Below, in pieces: positions 36,401-48,592 of a stretch of DNA of 64,000 nucleotides. The DNA is taken from assembly GCA_008973525.1 (NCBI GenBank), contig WACJ01000121.1, positions 310,001 to 374,000 of the forward strand, given 5' to 3'. The translations under genes and the position numbers were made by a program. Source of the stretch: Stenopsyche tienmushanensis (lineage: Eukaryota > Arthropoda > Insecta > Trichoptera > Stenopsychidae). Every line of letters begins with the position of its first letter. Positions within the stretch are counted from its first letter, which is position 1. The notes under the pieces were generated by a model. That model saw nothing but the letters and a program-made list of their open reading frames with translations, ran no database searches and was not told the origin of the DNA.

Positions 36401-38600
36401 TATAAACATTGTTACGTCATGTAATTCAATACACTTTTTCGATATTTTTGTAAACATCTTAAATCCAAAGAAAGTATATCAATAATTTAATCAGAATATT
36501 TTTGATAGCCTAATATGTATTCATGAACTTCATTAATGTTATCATCTTTATATTTAAATTGTTAATAGAATTTGAATTGATTTGATATTATATTAATATG
36601 CTCAAAATTGATCATAGTCAACCACAAAATAGTGATGACGTTGTTCACAATCATCGAGCATCGAGTTGACAAAAATTGATAAATTGTTTAAATAGTTATC
36701 AAATAAGCTATTACTCTTCAAATAATTGACATAAGGCATAAATAACAAATTCTAGCAGAAGTCAAAAAGATCGATCAAACAATTCAATCATTTAATATCA
36801 ACATGATTTTTTTATATAAACGAAACTCTTACCAGTAATTAAGTGCAATATCTAATTACACTAAGAAATGTATGCATTATTTGACGATGAAAATGTCATG
36901 GAGCTTTTGGTATTCAACAATATTTTTTTGAGATGAATTATTCTGGAAGAAATCCATTTGAATGAAGACTGAGCAATAATTTGTAAATCTGAACAAATTT
37001 ACAATGATTGCAAATATTTTGGAATCACTGCTTTTCTGTCAAAGCTAGAGAGGGGCAAATATAAGCATAAAACAACACATTTACTATAATTTTTACGAGG
37101 GAAGGGGTCAAATTTATCTCGAAGCATATCAACTAAATTCCGTGATATCGACGGGAAAACCAACAGTCCTTAATCTCTATACATATATATTAGACATCGA
37201 ATCAAAAATTAAGCTCATTTAGCAACGAAAGTTTGCTTAATTTAGTGTTATAGTGTGATTTAATGCGATAATCTATATGTGCGATCTGTACTTAAGACCA
37301 TCTCATTAGAACGTATATTTAAGTGCTTTATAAATGGCGGAGAAGGTATGACATGTTCAATCGTTAAAATCGACATTGAACGATTAGAACACAACAATGT
37401 GAAGTTTAATAACTTATCATAAAATATTATAGCAAGTTGAAAATATTTAAATATTATATCTAATCGGTGTATATTTAATGACCATAAAATATGAAGGAGT
37501 TGTGGCACATAATTTTGAAAAGACCGAAATCATCGATCAATAATATGAACAATTCTGCTCTTCCAAATTTATCAGGGGGTGAAATATTTTTTCCACAATT
37601 TTGATTTGAATAATATGAACCCAGGAACTAAAATTCTTTAACACTGCTCTCTCTGTATCTGAATTGTAAATATTATACCATTTAAATAACGAAATATCGA
37701 TTATATTATATTTATAGATCAAAAATATATTATATTCATGACATATTTCTATGAGGATTTGTGATTTAGAGAATATATTTTTTTCTAAATAGTGATTATG
37801 TATATTTGACAAAATTTATCAGAAACACTCTATATACGATCTCAAAATGTATCCATTTTTAAAGTGCCATATCCATCATCGGATGTAGGCGATCTCCATA
37901 ACAAACCTTTTGATGGGAAGAGCTTTTCATAAAGTGATTTCTCAATGATTTCCACGTGTAGTTAAATTAGGATATAATTGTTTGAATTAACGAAAAATCA
38001 GTAATTTATAGAATGACTATATTAATCGCCTAAGTATTAACATCTTCAGTCCTAGGAAATCTAGCTTACCCTAAATCGAGACAATCAGTCTGAAATATTA
38101 ATATGACCATGTTGATATACCATGACATCAGAGCATTCCAATTTAATTGCGTTTAAAGAGTTCAACTTTGCTATGATTTATATCACATATCTCGTTGGAT
38201 ATGATATAATGTACATTGAAAAAATGGGTATTTATAGACTTTTATTGTCGAAAAATCTCAGTATTCTTCGTAACAATAAAAAACGTATTTTTATTGTTCT
38301 GGTTATCAAACGATTACATTGTCATAAGTGGTTTTTGATTACTCTATACGTGATATAATAAGTTGTTTTTTTCTTATTAAAAAATCACAGCTGATATATT
38401 CGATTGCGATCTTAAAACAATCAATCCAATTCAAACACTAATCCAGTGGATAATCAATGTTGACTTTTAGCCTCTATTAATTGTTGAAATTAATTAAATC
38501 AAATTGATAAAATATCATATCAAATCATTCCATAATAATCCTAATGCGATTGATTGTTTTGTGGCATTTATGAATACATGAAAATAAATGTATTTTTCAG
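36401..38600. other. Gene-free stretch upstream of SLC6 gene 1
   Basis: The missing 5' exon or exons and promoter of gene 1 may lie here, but no ATG-bearing exon with a phase-0 donor was convincing. ORFs at 37260-37508 (-), 37537-37812 (-) and 38122-38358 (+) are AT-driven and have no recognisable domain. Confidence 0.4.
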
Positions 38601-41600
38601 GAAGGAACCATCGGAGCAGCTATTGCTGGCGATGCAGTATCAGAGGGGAATACGAAAGAAGCATCGGACGAAGAAAGAGGATCATGGGGAAGTCCTGTTG
38701 AATTCGTTTTAGCTCTTATAGGATATGCCGTAGGTCTCGGAAACGTATGGAGATTTCCATATTTGTGCTACAGAAATGGAGGAGGTGAGATTAATAAGTG
38801 TTATTAAAAAAAAAACCATAACTGCATGTACTAAATGCAATATAAATCATTTTCAGGTGCTTTCTTATTGCCTTACTTCTTGATGATGGTGTTTGTCGGA
38901 CTTCCCATTTTCTTTTTGGAACTATACTACGGTCAATTCTCTGGAGTTGGTCCTGCAACAGTATTTACTAGATTTATACCGGCCTTTTCTGGTCTCGGGT
39001 ATGCCAATCTGATGGTCATCTCTCTACTTATTATCTATTACATGGTTATAGTGGCGTGGACTCTGTTCTACACATTCATGTCGTTCAATCCCGCCTTGGG
39101 ATGGGGATCTTGTGAATTTGAGTTTAATTCATTCAGTAAGTATAACAATGCAATTATACATATATTTCTTGCTTATTTTTCTTATATATTCTTTCTATAA
39201 TCAAACAACAACAGTCTTATATTGCATATAAATCGTTAAATCAATTAAGATAAGACTGACACAATTAAATAACATTATACAATCATCCAGGCTTTAGACT
39301 GTTTTCTTCTTCATTTGGGAACATTTTTTTGCAATTTTGATAAAATAATCCTACAGACTTATTGAGTGAAATGTTATATATTTTTTCATTAGGTTGCTAT
39401 AGTGGAAATTATGAAGTGGCATGTGCAATTAATAATACTAACACTCCGAATGCTTTAACTTATTGGCAAAAGAAATGCTACAGAGTGGGAGATATCTGCA
39501 AAGATGAAGGATTTAACGAATTCAATTCAACCCATTGTGTTATGGGCAATGGTACCCACATAAGGTGGAATAAACTCATTGAAAGAACTTTGGCTTCAGA
39601 AGAATACTACAAGTAAGAATTTGACCTTCTTTAAAAAGTTAATAAAAAGCAATAAACACTCGCATTTGGTCAATTTTGAATACAGTATTTTTTTACATAA
39701 TTCTCAAACATAATTTGCACGTCCCTTTATTATGACATTTTATTTTTAGCAATTTCGTCTTAGGAAGAGCTGATGACGTAACCTGGGAAAATTTTGGAAC
39801 TATACAATGGCATCTAGTAGGATGCTTGGCCTTATCCTGGGCAATCGCCGGACTTTGTGTCGTCAGAGTAGGTCTTTTTTCAATTGCATTATAAATATAT
39901 TACTGTAAAAAATGGATATAATATTTATTCATGCTTAGGGTGTCCAAAGTATGGGAAAAGTTGTCTACTTCACTGCACTATTTCCTTATGTGATCCTTAC
40001 GGCTCTTGTAATAAGAGGAGTTACATTAGAAGGAGCCATCGATGGGATTCTTTTTTATATATCACCTGACTGGGATCAACTGAATAATGCTCGTGTTTGG
40101 GGAGATGCAGCATCTCAGGTATCGTATTTCTTCTATATCCATTAAGCATTGAAATTCATCAATACTAATATATTAAATATTCAATAGGGAGCTCAAGACT
40201 TTCATCACCGCATAGATGACTCTGCTTTTGAATATTCATCATTTTCCTAAATTTAATAACCATATACTTTTCTAATTTCACACAATCGTTTAACCAGTCT
40301 ATTCCATTAATTTCTGACGCCATTTTATTGTAGCCTTCATAATTTACCTTACTACATGACTTGTCCATTGCCATTGAAAACGCTCAAAATGAATCATTCA
40401 CTTGTCCATGTTTTCCTACTCTTAACATATTAATGGCATTGGAGAAAGTACCAGCTGTTGAATCGCCATAAGATATCTTGGCTAAAAATTAATTTAATTT
40501 TATGTATTTTTTATAGATATTCTACTCTTTCGGCGTGGGTCTTGGTTCTCTGATCACTTTGGGATCTTATAATAAATTCAGAAACAATTGTCATTTTGAT
40601 GCTGTTTTCGTATCCATCACTAACTTTTTGACGGCGATTTACGCCGGATTTGCTATTTTCTCTGTGCTCGGATTTCTTGCTAGCACTATGGGAGTCGAAG
40701 TTGGAGGTGAGAAAATTAAATAAACTTTCAATTAAAACTCATGCATTGACGTAAGTTGTTAACATACTTTTAATGTTTATAGAAGTGGCAAAGGACGGTC
40801 CCGGATTAGCTTTTGTTGCTTATCCAGAAGCCATCTTGCAAATGCCCTTGCCCCAACTTTGGGCAATATTGTTCTTTTTCATGTTGTTCATTCTTGGTCT
40901 TGGAAGTCAATTTGGTGGAATTGAAGCCATCAATTCAACATTCTTAGATCGCTTCCCGCAATATCGTAATCAAAAATGGAAGGTAATCAACAAACTATTT
41001 GCTATAAGCAAGCTATTATTTCAAACAAAAACATATTTGTATTTTTCAAATCACGAAAATAAATATTGCGGAAAAAATACACATTATATTGTATTTTTAG
41101 GTGACTTTAGTAACTTGTACGTGTTGCTTCATATTGGGACTCCCTATGTGCTGGGGTGGTGGTGTTTATCTATTCTCATTGATGGACTGGAACGTAGCAT
41201 CTTGGGCAATTCTTCTGATTGGTTGCTCTGAGGTATTAATCATAAAAAACACATTTGAAATACAAAATTATTTAATCATAATATCTAATTAATATCTTGG
41301 TATAGTGTGTTGCTCTATCATGGTGCTATGGGGCATCTAAAGGCTTAAATGATTTGAGAGGTATGGGAATGAAGCTTCCCAAAATTATACGAGCTTATTG
41401 GTGGTTCGATTGGACTATTGCAGCACCATTCTTCTGTATCGTAAGTATAGTTTACTTACAATAAATTTATTCAGTGTTAACACTTGTATAACAACTCTGA
41501 TTTGTGATTTCAGACTGTCTTTATATTCATCAAAATACAATACACTCCTGCCGAATATGAAGGATATCTATATCCGGATTGGGCAATTGCTATCGGTTGG

Positions 41601-41943
41601 ATGATAGGACTTGCAACGATAGTCCCAATTCCCCTCGGCTTCTTATATATATTTTTCATTGCCAAAGTGGTGCGTATCGTTATTTAAATAATGTATGCGT
41701 GTTAAGTGTATATTCTATGATCAAATTTAATGTTTTCAGAGAGGAAAGGCTCTTTTCAGACCAACAGACGCATGGTTACCAAATGGCGTATTGGAAGATG
41801 ATGACGATGAAAGTAAACCTATTGCATCGAGCCCGCCCATAGTCGTGCCAGGCGAAGACAATCTTGGTTTTGATAATTTTAATCCTCCTATTCAAGTAAA
41901 AGAAGATGTGGGCACGTTTGAGATGCCTCAAGCAGTGAATTAA
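38601..41943 (+). CDS. SLC6-family sodium-coupled amino-acid transporter (5' end not found)
   Basis: Exons: 38601-38784, 38857-39135, 39393-39612, 39750-39867, 39939-40118, 40517-40706, 40783-40982, 41101-41232, 41306-41440, 41514-41669 and 41740-41943 (TAA). All introns are GT-AG and keep one frame, giving 665 visible residues. The first exon opens after an acceptor; upstream there is a TGA in frame (38571) and no ATG, so the start lies in an earlier exon. The twelve-helix SLC6 fold is complete. TM1 carries [15 protein letters not shown], with Gly rather than the monoamine-binding Asp. Extracellular loop 2 has the conserved C-x8-C pair, four more Cys and three N-glycosylation sequons. TM6 has [18 protein letters not shown]8 GLGSQF, and TM10 the gating Asp. 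By family it imports a small amino acid or related solute with Na+ at the plasma membrane. The substrate is uncertain because glycine- and GABA-transporter signatures are mixed. The TM7 chloride-site serine is Ala. Confidence 0.93.
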
Positions 41944-42002
41944 TTTAAATTTAGATTATTTACCCTTTTTACTCATTAGTATTTATAATATAGCATTAAA
42001 AC

Positions 42003-42008
42003 AATAAA
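42003..42008 (+). promoter_or_regulatory. Polyadenylation signal of SLC6 gene 1
   Basis: AATAAA lies 60 bp after the stop codon of the + strand transporter, in an AT-rich 3' UTR. A T-rich stretch follows within 30 bp. Confidence 0.6.
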
Positions 42009-42049
42009 AACGACTCAAAATATTAATATAATTTTTATTTTTCCTGTAA

Positions 42050-42320
42050 CTTTCAAATAGACGGCCTCCTTGAGTCTGTTTACTATCGATTTGCAGAGAA
42101 TGTCCGCAGAGATGACTGTTGGCTCCAGGTCTTTATTATTACACCAAGATAAAAACCACAGCTACGAAATCGGAGAAGACGATCGCGGGAAAAACAGATC
42201 TTCTCGCGACCAAGACCATCGGTCGGATCTCAAGAACTAACTGGAGACTCTTTTAATACTCGCTCAAAACTGACTTACAACTCGACTTAAAACTAACTTA
42301 AAACCAAACTGAATGATGAC
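42050..42320. other. Intergenic stretch, possibly an LTR-like fragment
   Basis: This is less AT-rich than its surroundings. On the - strand it contains agtctccagttag followed about 110 bp later by aataataaagacc. This layout recalls the end of a retroelement LTR or 3' UTR. No second copy, primer-binding site or ORF is present, so the identity is open. Confidence 0.25.
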
Positions 42321-42324
42321 TTAA

Positions 42325-42802
42325 CGCATTCGCGGACACGGATTAGCGACGCAATTCATGAACATACATTTGAGCTGTTTTGATAAATTTTGAAGATTCC
42401 TGATCTATGACCATTCACCCTCATCTGATTTGAGAGTTAATTGATGGAATTCAGCTAATTATTTGAATACGACCCTTTTTCGGCGTTGGATATGCGTTTT
42501 GTATGTAATCAATATGTTGTGATTTGAAACTACGAGGGTTGATCTCGTAGCTGGCCCTGCCCTTATACACACCACAGCATTTGTTTTTCAGACCAAGGAA
42601 AATCAGCGAAAACCCGGTCTGTTTTTAAAAATATATTTACAATTATATTATAACCAAAACGTAATTCTAATATGTAATCTGCATAATAAGGTCGTGACTT
42701 GGACACAACTGGTGGTGTGTAAGAATGTTATTGGTGCAAAATAATACACGCAATAAACACTTAACACATCCGTCTGCAATTGCAGATGTGTCCGCGAATG
42801 CG
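42325..42802. mobile_element. TTAA-flanked MITE (piggyBac-like), 478 bp
   Basis: Perfect 15-bp terminal inverted repeats CGCATTCGCGGACAC sit directly inside TTAA on both sides (42321-42324 and 42803-42806), the target duplication typical of piggyBac elements. A subterminal hairpin lies near 42768-42790 (tctgcaattgcaga core). No transposase ORF is present. It lies about 380 bp downstream of the gene 1 stop. Confidence 0.85.
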
Positions 42803-42806
42803 TTAA

Positions 42807-43734
42807 ACTGAGACTGACTCATCGATTTCAAGCATAATATTTACAATGTCCCCAGGAGCTAGTCCATCATGACAATACTTGAATTTCTAATATGCTCCAA
42901 TTTCTGTTTTCTTTATTGAAAAATTGTTTTTGTTTTCATCTGCATTGTTTCTGAAACAAACAACCCCCTGAGTGAACAGTGCGTCGTTCACCGCCAGAAA
43001 ATGCCGCTCTCCGCTTTCCATCTTCATTACGCCCGTCAACCGGTGAATCTATTACGGCATGGGAGAAAAATAAACAGCAGTTTTCATCTAGGAATTATAC
43101 GAATTTCCCGGGATTTTCAGCCTGTTTGCTTAATAGTTCCGCGTGTAATGTGTAAACCCTCGCGAGTAACATGAGTAAGCAAACACATTTGTCATGCCTC
43201 CAAACAACGGCTGCTGCGGGAAATAACTTGTTATTTTCAAGCTAACCAAGACGCTCCACCCAATCCACTAATTGCTTATATAACGTCACATTGTTCTAAT
43301 GTAACCCCATGTGTCTTTGTTGTGTGGCCAAATTAATATCCACAACCCCCGAACATCTCAATTCGTTGTTCAACTTCGCCAAAAGCAAACGACTACCTGT
43401 AATTCTACCCGCCGGCCTCATTATCATACAAGCGCTTGTTCTGGCGGAATGGTAACAAGACTTTATCGGAGCAGCCGACTAAAATTACTATGAAATATTT
43501 GGATATCGCCAATGATCGTCGTGGGATTGACTTTCGGCATTTCACGCTTAATGTGGCTCATGAAAATCTTACCTTACTGAATGATTAGGTCTTTATTACC
43601 CGATTCTTACAATTTTCTAATGAAATCAGAAATTTCTAAAAGATCGATATAATAATCCTACTGGCTGTGTTTTGATTAATTTAAATAAATATATATATTT
43701 TTAGTAGGGATATATAACAATAATTAAAGCTTAA
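42807..43734. other. Gene-free stretch with higher-GC island
   Basis: The part 42950-43560 is less AT-rich and unique. It has no recognised coding signal; the short ORF at 43311-43493 matches no known domain. Confidence 0.4.
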
Positions 43735-44653
43735 GGCATCTTCTCACTTTAGGCGCCTCAAAAATAGGCTATTTTCACGATTTTTTTTCGAGGATTTTCG
43801 CTAAAAATTATGAGATAAAATGGATCTTATGTAATAAACACATCTTTCAAGTAAATGAAAAAAATTATTTTTATTTTTTTGAACAATTATTATAATAAAA
43901 CAGTAGCATCGAAAAACCCGTGTAGAAATGTTATGTTCGTGGCTTGTTGATGGTATCTCTGAAATGAGTCATTTGAAACAAAAAAATAAAACAGTTTTAG
44001 ATTCAGTATATCAGTGGCTAGAGCGCATATCATCATATTTTTGATATTTGCGAAAATAACAAAATGACGCACGTTTTACGAAAAAGTAAAAAAACGCGTT
44101 TTTTTTTTGCAGTTTTTTGTAAAAAAAAATTACTTAAAATCAAAATTTCAAAAATCTGATGATATGCGCTATAGCCATAACTATAAAGAATATGTCATTC
44201 AAATTTCATGACAATCGGCCGGATAGTTTCCGAAATTTCATCAACAAGCCACCGAAAAACCGTGTTTTGAGATAAACGCGTTTAAAGTTTTGGTTGCAGA
44301 AAAATTGCCCAGACACAGCTGTTGAAACACTCGTTGTTATTTTGGGTATTTCCTCCGAAGATCTTCATAAATCGGTTTCAAAACCTCGTGAACATCCTCA
44401 GCTAAAGCAGAAGGGTGTTTAAAAGTTTCTATCTGATTGTTTTTCACCACTTTCTTGTACTTGCACCATAAGTCTGAACAATACGTATGCAGCCGGGTGC
44501 TCTCAGGTAGTCACCTAACGGTCGCCCAAAAATGTAGTTAAACTCGTCCGATCTTTATGAAATTTCGATATAACATTTTTGAAGATATGTACTTTTAAAA
44601 TTTAAAATAAAATAAAAATCGATTTTTTTAAATTTGTAAAGTGAGAAGACGCC
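43735..44653. mobile_element. TTAA-flanked MITE, 919 bp
   Basis: Seventeen-base terminal inverted repeats GGCRTCTTCTCACTTTA (one mismatch, A left and G right) sit directly inside TTAA (43731-43734 and 44654-44657). The interior has only short ORFs and long A/T runs, so it is non-autonomous. It shares the TTAA target with the element at 42325 but not its terminal sequence, so it belongs to a different family. Confidence 0.85.
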
Positions 44654-44657
44654 TTAA

Positions 44658-45412
44658 TGTAAAATGGCACCAAATTCAGCTACCAAATCATGGAACAATA
44701 TGATAAAAATAGTTATATTCGTGGCTGCTGTGCAAATGTTTCGATTTGATATAGAACATGAACGAAAATGCTTTTTCGCATGAATAGGTTGTTGAATGTG
44801 ACATTAATAAATTTATAGCTTTACAGCTTAAAGATGGATATTGATCTTCTACTGATATCCTAAACTGAGGCAATGTTAATAAGTTTTGTATCTGGATATC
44901 AGATTGCCATCTGAAGACAACTATATTAATTGTTATTTTTTTCTACTCATAAGAATACATGAAATGACGTCCTTCATGAAGTGATTATTAATCCAAAGAT
45001 TTCCTTTACGAGGATCCTCATTTTCAGGATAATAGTGATTAAATTTTAGTATCAATGCCTTCAAGTGTTGACTTATTACATTTAAAACACCTTTCCTGTT
45101 GACTTAAAGCAGTAGTAGCAATTAAAAGTTCTTGCAAAAGTGTAAACATTTCTAAATCCTCCTCTTGTACACGACTATCCTAAAGAATTCGTTTTTTTAA
45201 ATGCATCCATCTTATTTCTTAGTTTAAAAATATTTGTACAAAACCACCGGAGAGAAAGGTAAATGTCATTAAATAGATTAAATAAAAATAGACTAAATAC
45301 TCATCCATTTTTCGTCCAAAAAAAAATTCTAATAATGCCGATTTGGACCGTGAGACCGTTTTAGAGTGAGTCATTTAGCTGAGTATCATCACTCCTTTGC
45401 AAAATATTTCCT
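44658..45412. other. Gene-free stretch
   Basis: AT-rich sequence between two mobile-element blocks. No gene or repeat match was recognised. Confidence 0.5.
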
Positions 45413-45454
45413 TTAACACTAAACCTACCAAGATGGGTCAAATGACCCATTTTA
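45413..45454. repeat. TTAA-type element end with hairpin
   Basis: TTAACACTAAACCTACC is followed by a perfect inverted repeat ATGGGTCA/TGACCCAT at 45433-45450. TTAA plus a subterminal hairpin resembles the ends at 14905 and 49158. The partner end was not found. Confidence 0.4.
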
Positions 45455-45530
45455 AACAGAATTTCTTGAAAAAAAAACATCACATCGCCATTTTCCTTTG
45501 CTACTTTTATTAAAAAATATATTGAATATA

Positions 45531-45990
45531 TTAGGTTGTCCTATAAGTTTCTTTTGTAAATTAACACAAATTTAATCATAGCCATGGTTGAAGAAAACCC
45601 GCGATATACTGTTCGCGAAATAACTAACAAGTTAGAAATTCCACGAACATCTGACAAAATTGGGCTACATCAATCGTTCAGATGTGTAGCTTCCTCATGA
45701 ACTGACTGACTCAAATAAACTTCATCGTATTTCAACATGCGATCTTCTTCTCCAACGACATAATAGCCAACCTTTTTTGAACTTTGAGACTTGTCACTGG
45801 AGATGAAAGTTGGATACTCTATGAGAATATCCAACGTAAACGGTCTTGGACCAAGGGTACAGAAGCTTTAACTGTAGCTAAACCTGCCTTACATCCAAAA
45901 AGAGCTTTGCTATGCATTTGATGGGACTGGAAGGGGGTAGTTTATTATGAGCTACTTCAGCAAGGTGAAACGATCAATGCAACAAAATAT
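45531..45990 (+). pseudogene. Mariner transposon relic, 5' end and broken transposase
   Basis: The element begins TTAGGTTGTCCTATAAGT right after TA, as mariner terminal repeats do. From about 45584 the + strand carries transposase pieces in shifting frames: EENPRYTVREI, then VTGDESWI with the first catalytic Asp at 45802-45804, and C-I-stop-WDWKGVVYYELL near 45915. A large deletion lies between the N-terminal DNA-binding part and the region before VTGDE, and the sequence stops before the second and third catalytic Asp. It is a different copy and orientation from the relic at 24590. Confidence 0.85.
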
Positions 45991-48592
45991 TGTTTATAAA
46001 ATAAATTATGTTATATCCATTGAATACTTTCTTAAAAAACAATTTTTAAAAAAATTGTTAGAAAAATATTTATTTTTAAAATTATTAAATTGATATTCAA
46101 AATTGTCATAAATTCAAATCTATGATAAATTATGTAGACAAATATATTCATTGTAAATTAAAGGAAATTTATTATTATTTTATATTCAATTGTCAAGAGC
46201 CATCTATGGCTGCCCGATTAAAATATGAATCATTGGAATGATAAGCTGAAATATTATTTTAAGATAAATTTGTACTATAAATACTTAGTTTTGTGCTCTT
46301 TCACAGACTTAGGACAGCCAATATTTTTTAAAGGCCAAGGTTAGCTTAATGCGTTTATTTTCTTCCAAAAATAACGATTCTATTTGCTCGACCTCAAAAA
46401 TATATATTTTTGGATATTCGATTCGAAGGGCATTCCTATGCGAAGGATTTTTGAATTATTTATGATAAGCTCTGATTGACCTTGGCTTTTTGATACAAGG
46501 TTGTAAATTGTTGAAGCTCGTCGTTAAAGGGAATCAGTAATGATCTTACGCGGGTCGGCTTTTCAACAACCCTAAGTGGAAAACTATGTTTTTCTACCGG
46601 GAAATGGAATAATAAAACGAAGAAGAAAAGATCGCTGTTTATTTTGTAATGTTTTCCTTTTTTCACAATACGCGTTTTTTGCCACTTCCTGGCGAAAAAA
46701 TCAAAGAAGGCGCTCATATGTATTCAATATGAGTCCGGTGCAAGTAAAAAACGTAAAATTACAAGAGAGCTTTTTTAATAGAATAGAGTGTTGTGATGTA
46801 TTTTCCTCTTTGAAAAGATGATTTTTTTGGACCCACGTGGTGGGAATAAATATGAAATTTATCCGACTTAAATTATAAATAAAAATCGTGTCAGATTGAA
46901 TAATGTAAATCCTGTCAAGCCCAATCCCTGCCATGACAGAAATTTGTCTTCGAGATTTTTTTGGAACTTAAGTCATTCTTCTTCTTATGGAAAATAAAAA
47001 TTTTATTATCATAAACTTGCAAAATAGAAATTAAATTCGTTTCATTACATTAAAGCTTCAAATGAAAACAATTTTCCCTTATTACATTACGAAGTAATAA
47101 AACTTTAACCAAAGTGTAGATTTCCTTATCTTTACCTCTGCCGTATTTTACTTGATTATTTTACTATACACAGGTTCAATCTATTCCCTTTTGTGCAATT
47201 TCCATCGTTACGGCTAGAAATTTTGTTCTCTGGTCCAGTTAAACCAGTTCCTGAAAATGTTTTAACAATTTCCAGTTCCCCTAGGAGCTTTGTAGAGAGA
47301 TGCTATTCAATTAGTAGTGAGCTTTCTCTCCCCACAGGAAGCAGGGGGCTAGACTTTATGCTCGCCGAGTGCAACGTTACCATCGTAAAAATTAAATAAT
47401 CCATTACAAAGATATTTAATTTATTCGCGTAATTGATATGCTTAAATTAGCAATGTGCCCAGTGGTTAAGTCATCGGGCCGAAGGTAGATATTATTTCAC
47501 GTCAGGACTTATTGAAACAAATTAGAGAGGGATGCTACTTAGTTACTTTCGGGAGATCGTGAATTTTGATTGGAATTTCTATTCTTAGCGCCATTGTCCT
47601 CAAAAGGAAGACTTGCGAATTTAAATCGGGAAAACTCCGCTGCCAAAGTTTCCAAAAACAAAAGGTTAATGGAAGATGGCGGAAGTAAGAATAGGATGAA
47701 AGTTCGACTTAATTACTCGGCAAAAATGGTGCTTTGGCTTATATAACGTTAAGTTAATTTTTAAAACGATTAATCTATTGATTTTCAGGTAATCGAACTA
47801 ATATTCTTTAGATTGAGTTTTGAATCTTATCTCAAAACAAAATAAAGACAACTTCTGCAGCTCGTTATTAATAATTTCACCACCAGTGACTCACTGGTGA
47901 GTCGCTTTATTATCTTGTAAATAAATTAATATTTAAAAATTATTATGAGGGACTCATATTGGTGACACCATAAATATTTTTACATTTTAATGGAGCTTGG
48001 TGTTTTCATTTTTTTTTTTTAAATAAATTCAACAGAGGTCCTCAGGGCTGTCCATTGTATGATCTTTGATACATAAATGCCTTGTAAAAAAACTGTTCCT
48101 ATTAGTATTATAAGCAAATTGAGACAACTCTAATTAAACAATCAATTTCAATTTACAATATTTAAAAAAAATATAAAAATCATTATGCGTTTTGACAATT
48201 CCGTGCGAAAAATGCTCAAAACCTGTAAATGATCCCGCAGGACTGCATGTGGTACACATGCAAATGCTAGGATACACGAGTCGCCTTTAGACAATAAAAT
48301 ATATAAATAAAATAACTGTTTAAGCAATTTTTAATCCTTAAAACTATAGAGGTGACTCTCACTCACCATATGACGCATTTTCTGATTGATTGAGGGGCAA
48401 AATTGTAATATAAATTTTACCTATATCCGACTATTCGAACATCCTGCCGGGTTCATGCTCAAGGATTAACTGATGACTATCCTGGCCCCAGGAGGCTTTA
48501 AAAAAGTATATATTAAAATAAAATTTAAGCGCATGCTTAGAAATAAAGTAAAATGCTAAAGCCATTTTGGGTAACTTTGATTAACTTTTGAT
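45991..48592. other. Gene-free stretch
   Basis: No gene recognised. At about 47447 a tRNA-like A-box stretch (agtggttaagtcatcgg) occurs without a B box. A less AT-rich patch lies around 47190-47360. A short direct/inverted cluster (caccagtgactcactggtgagtcg) lies at about 47880. Confidence 0.45.

Noticed and set aside
37534..37580. ATG-led 5' exon candidate for gene 1 (MNNSALPNLSGG)
   Set aside because: The nearest donor would leave phase 1, which does not join the phase-0 acceptor at 38601.
38588..38600. ATG at 38588 as the start of gene 1
   Set aside because: It is not in frame with the TM1 exon; the in-frame upstream codons meet a TGA at 38571 without an ATG.
42050..42245. Solo LTR
   Set aside because: Only a polyadenylation-like word and GC contrast support it; no target duplication, TG...CA ends or second copy seen.
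45915..45930. WWD-like residues in the mariner relic as the second catalytic Asp
   Set aside because: In mariner the second catalytic Asp is in the later HDNAP-type block; the WWD Asp is conserved but not catalytic, and the catalytic block is missing here.
47445..47510. tRNA or SINE head from an A-box-like stretch
   Set aside because: No B box at the expected spacing.
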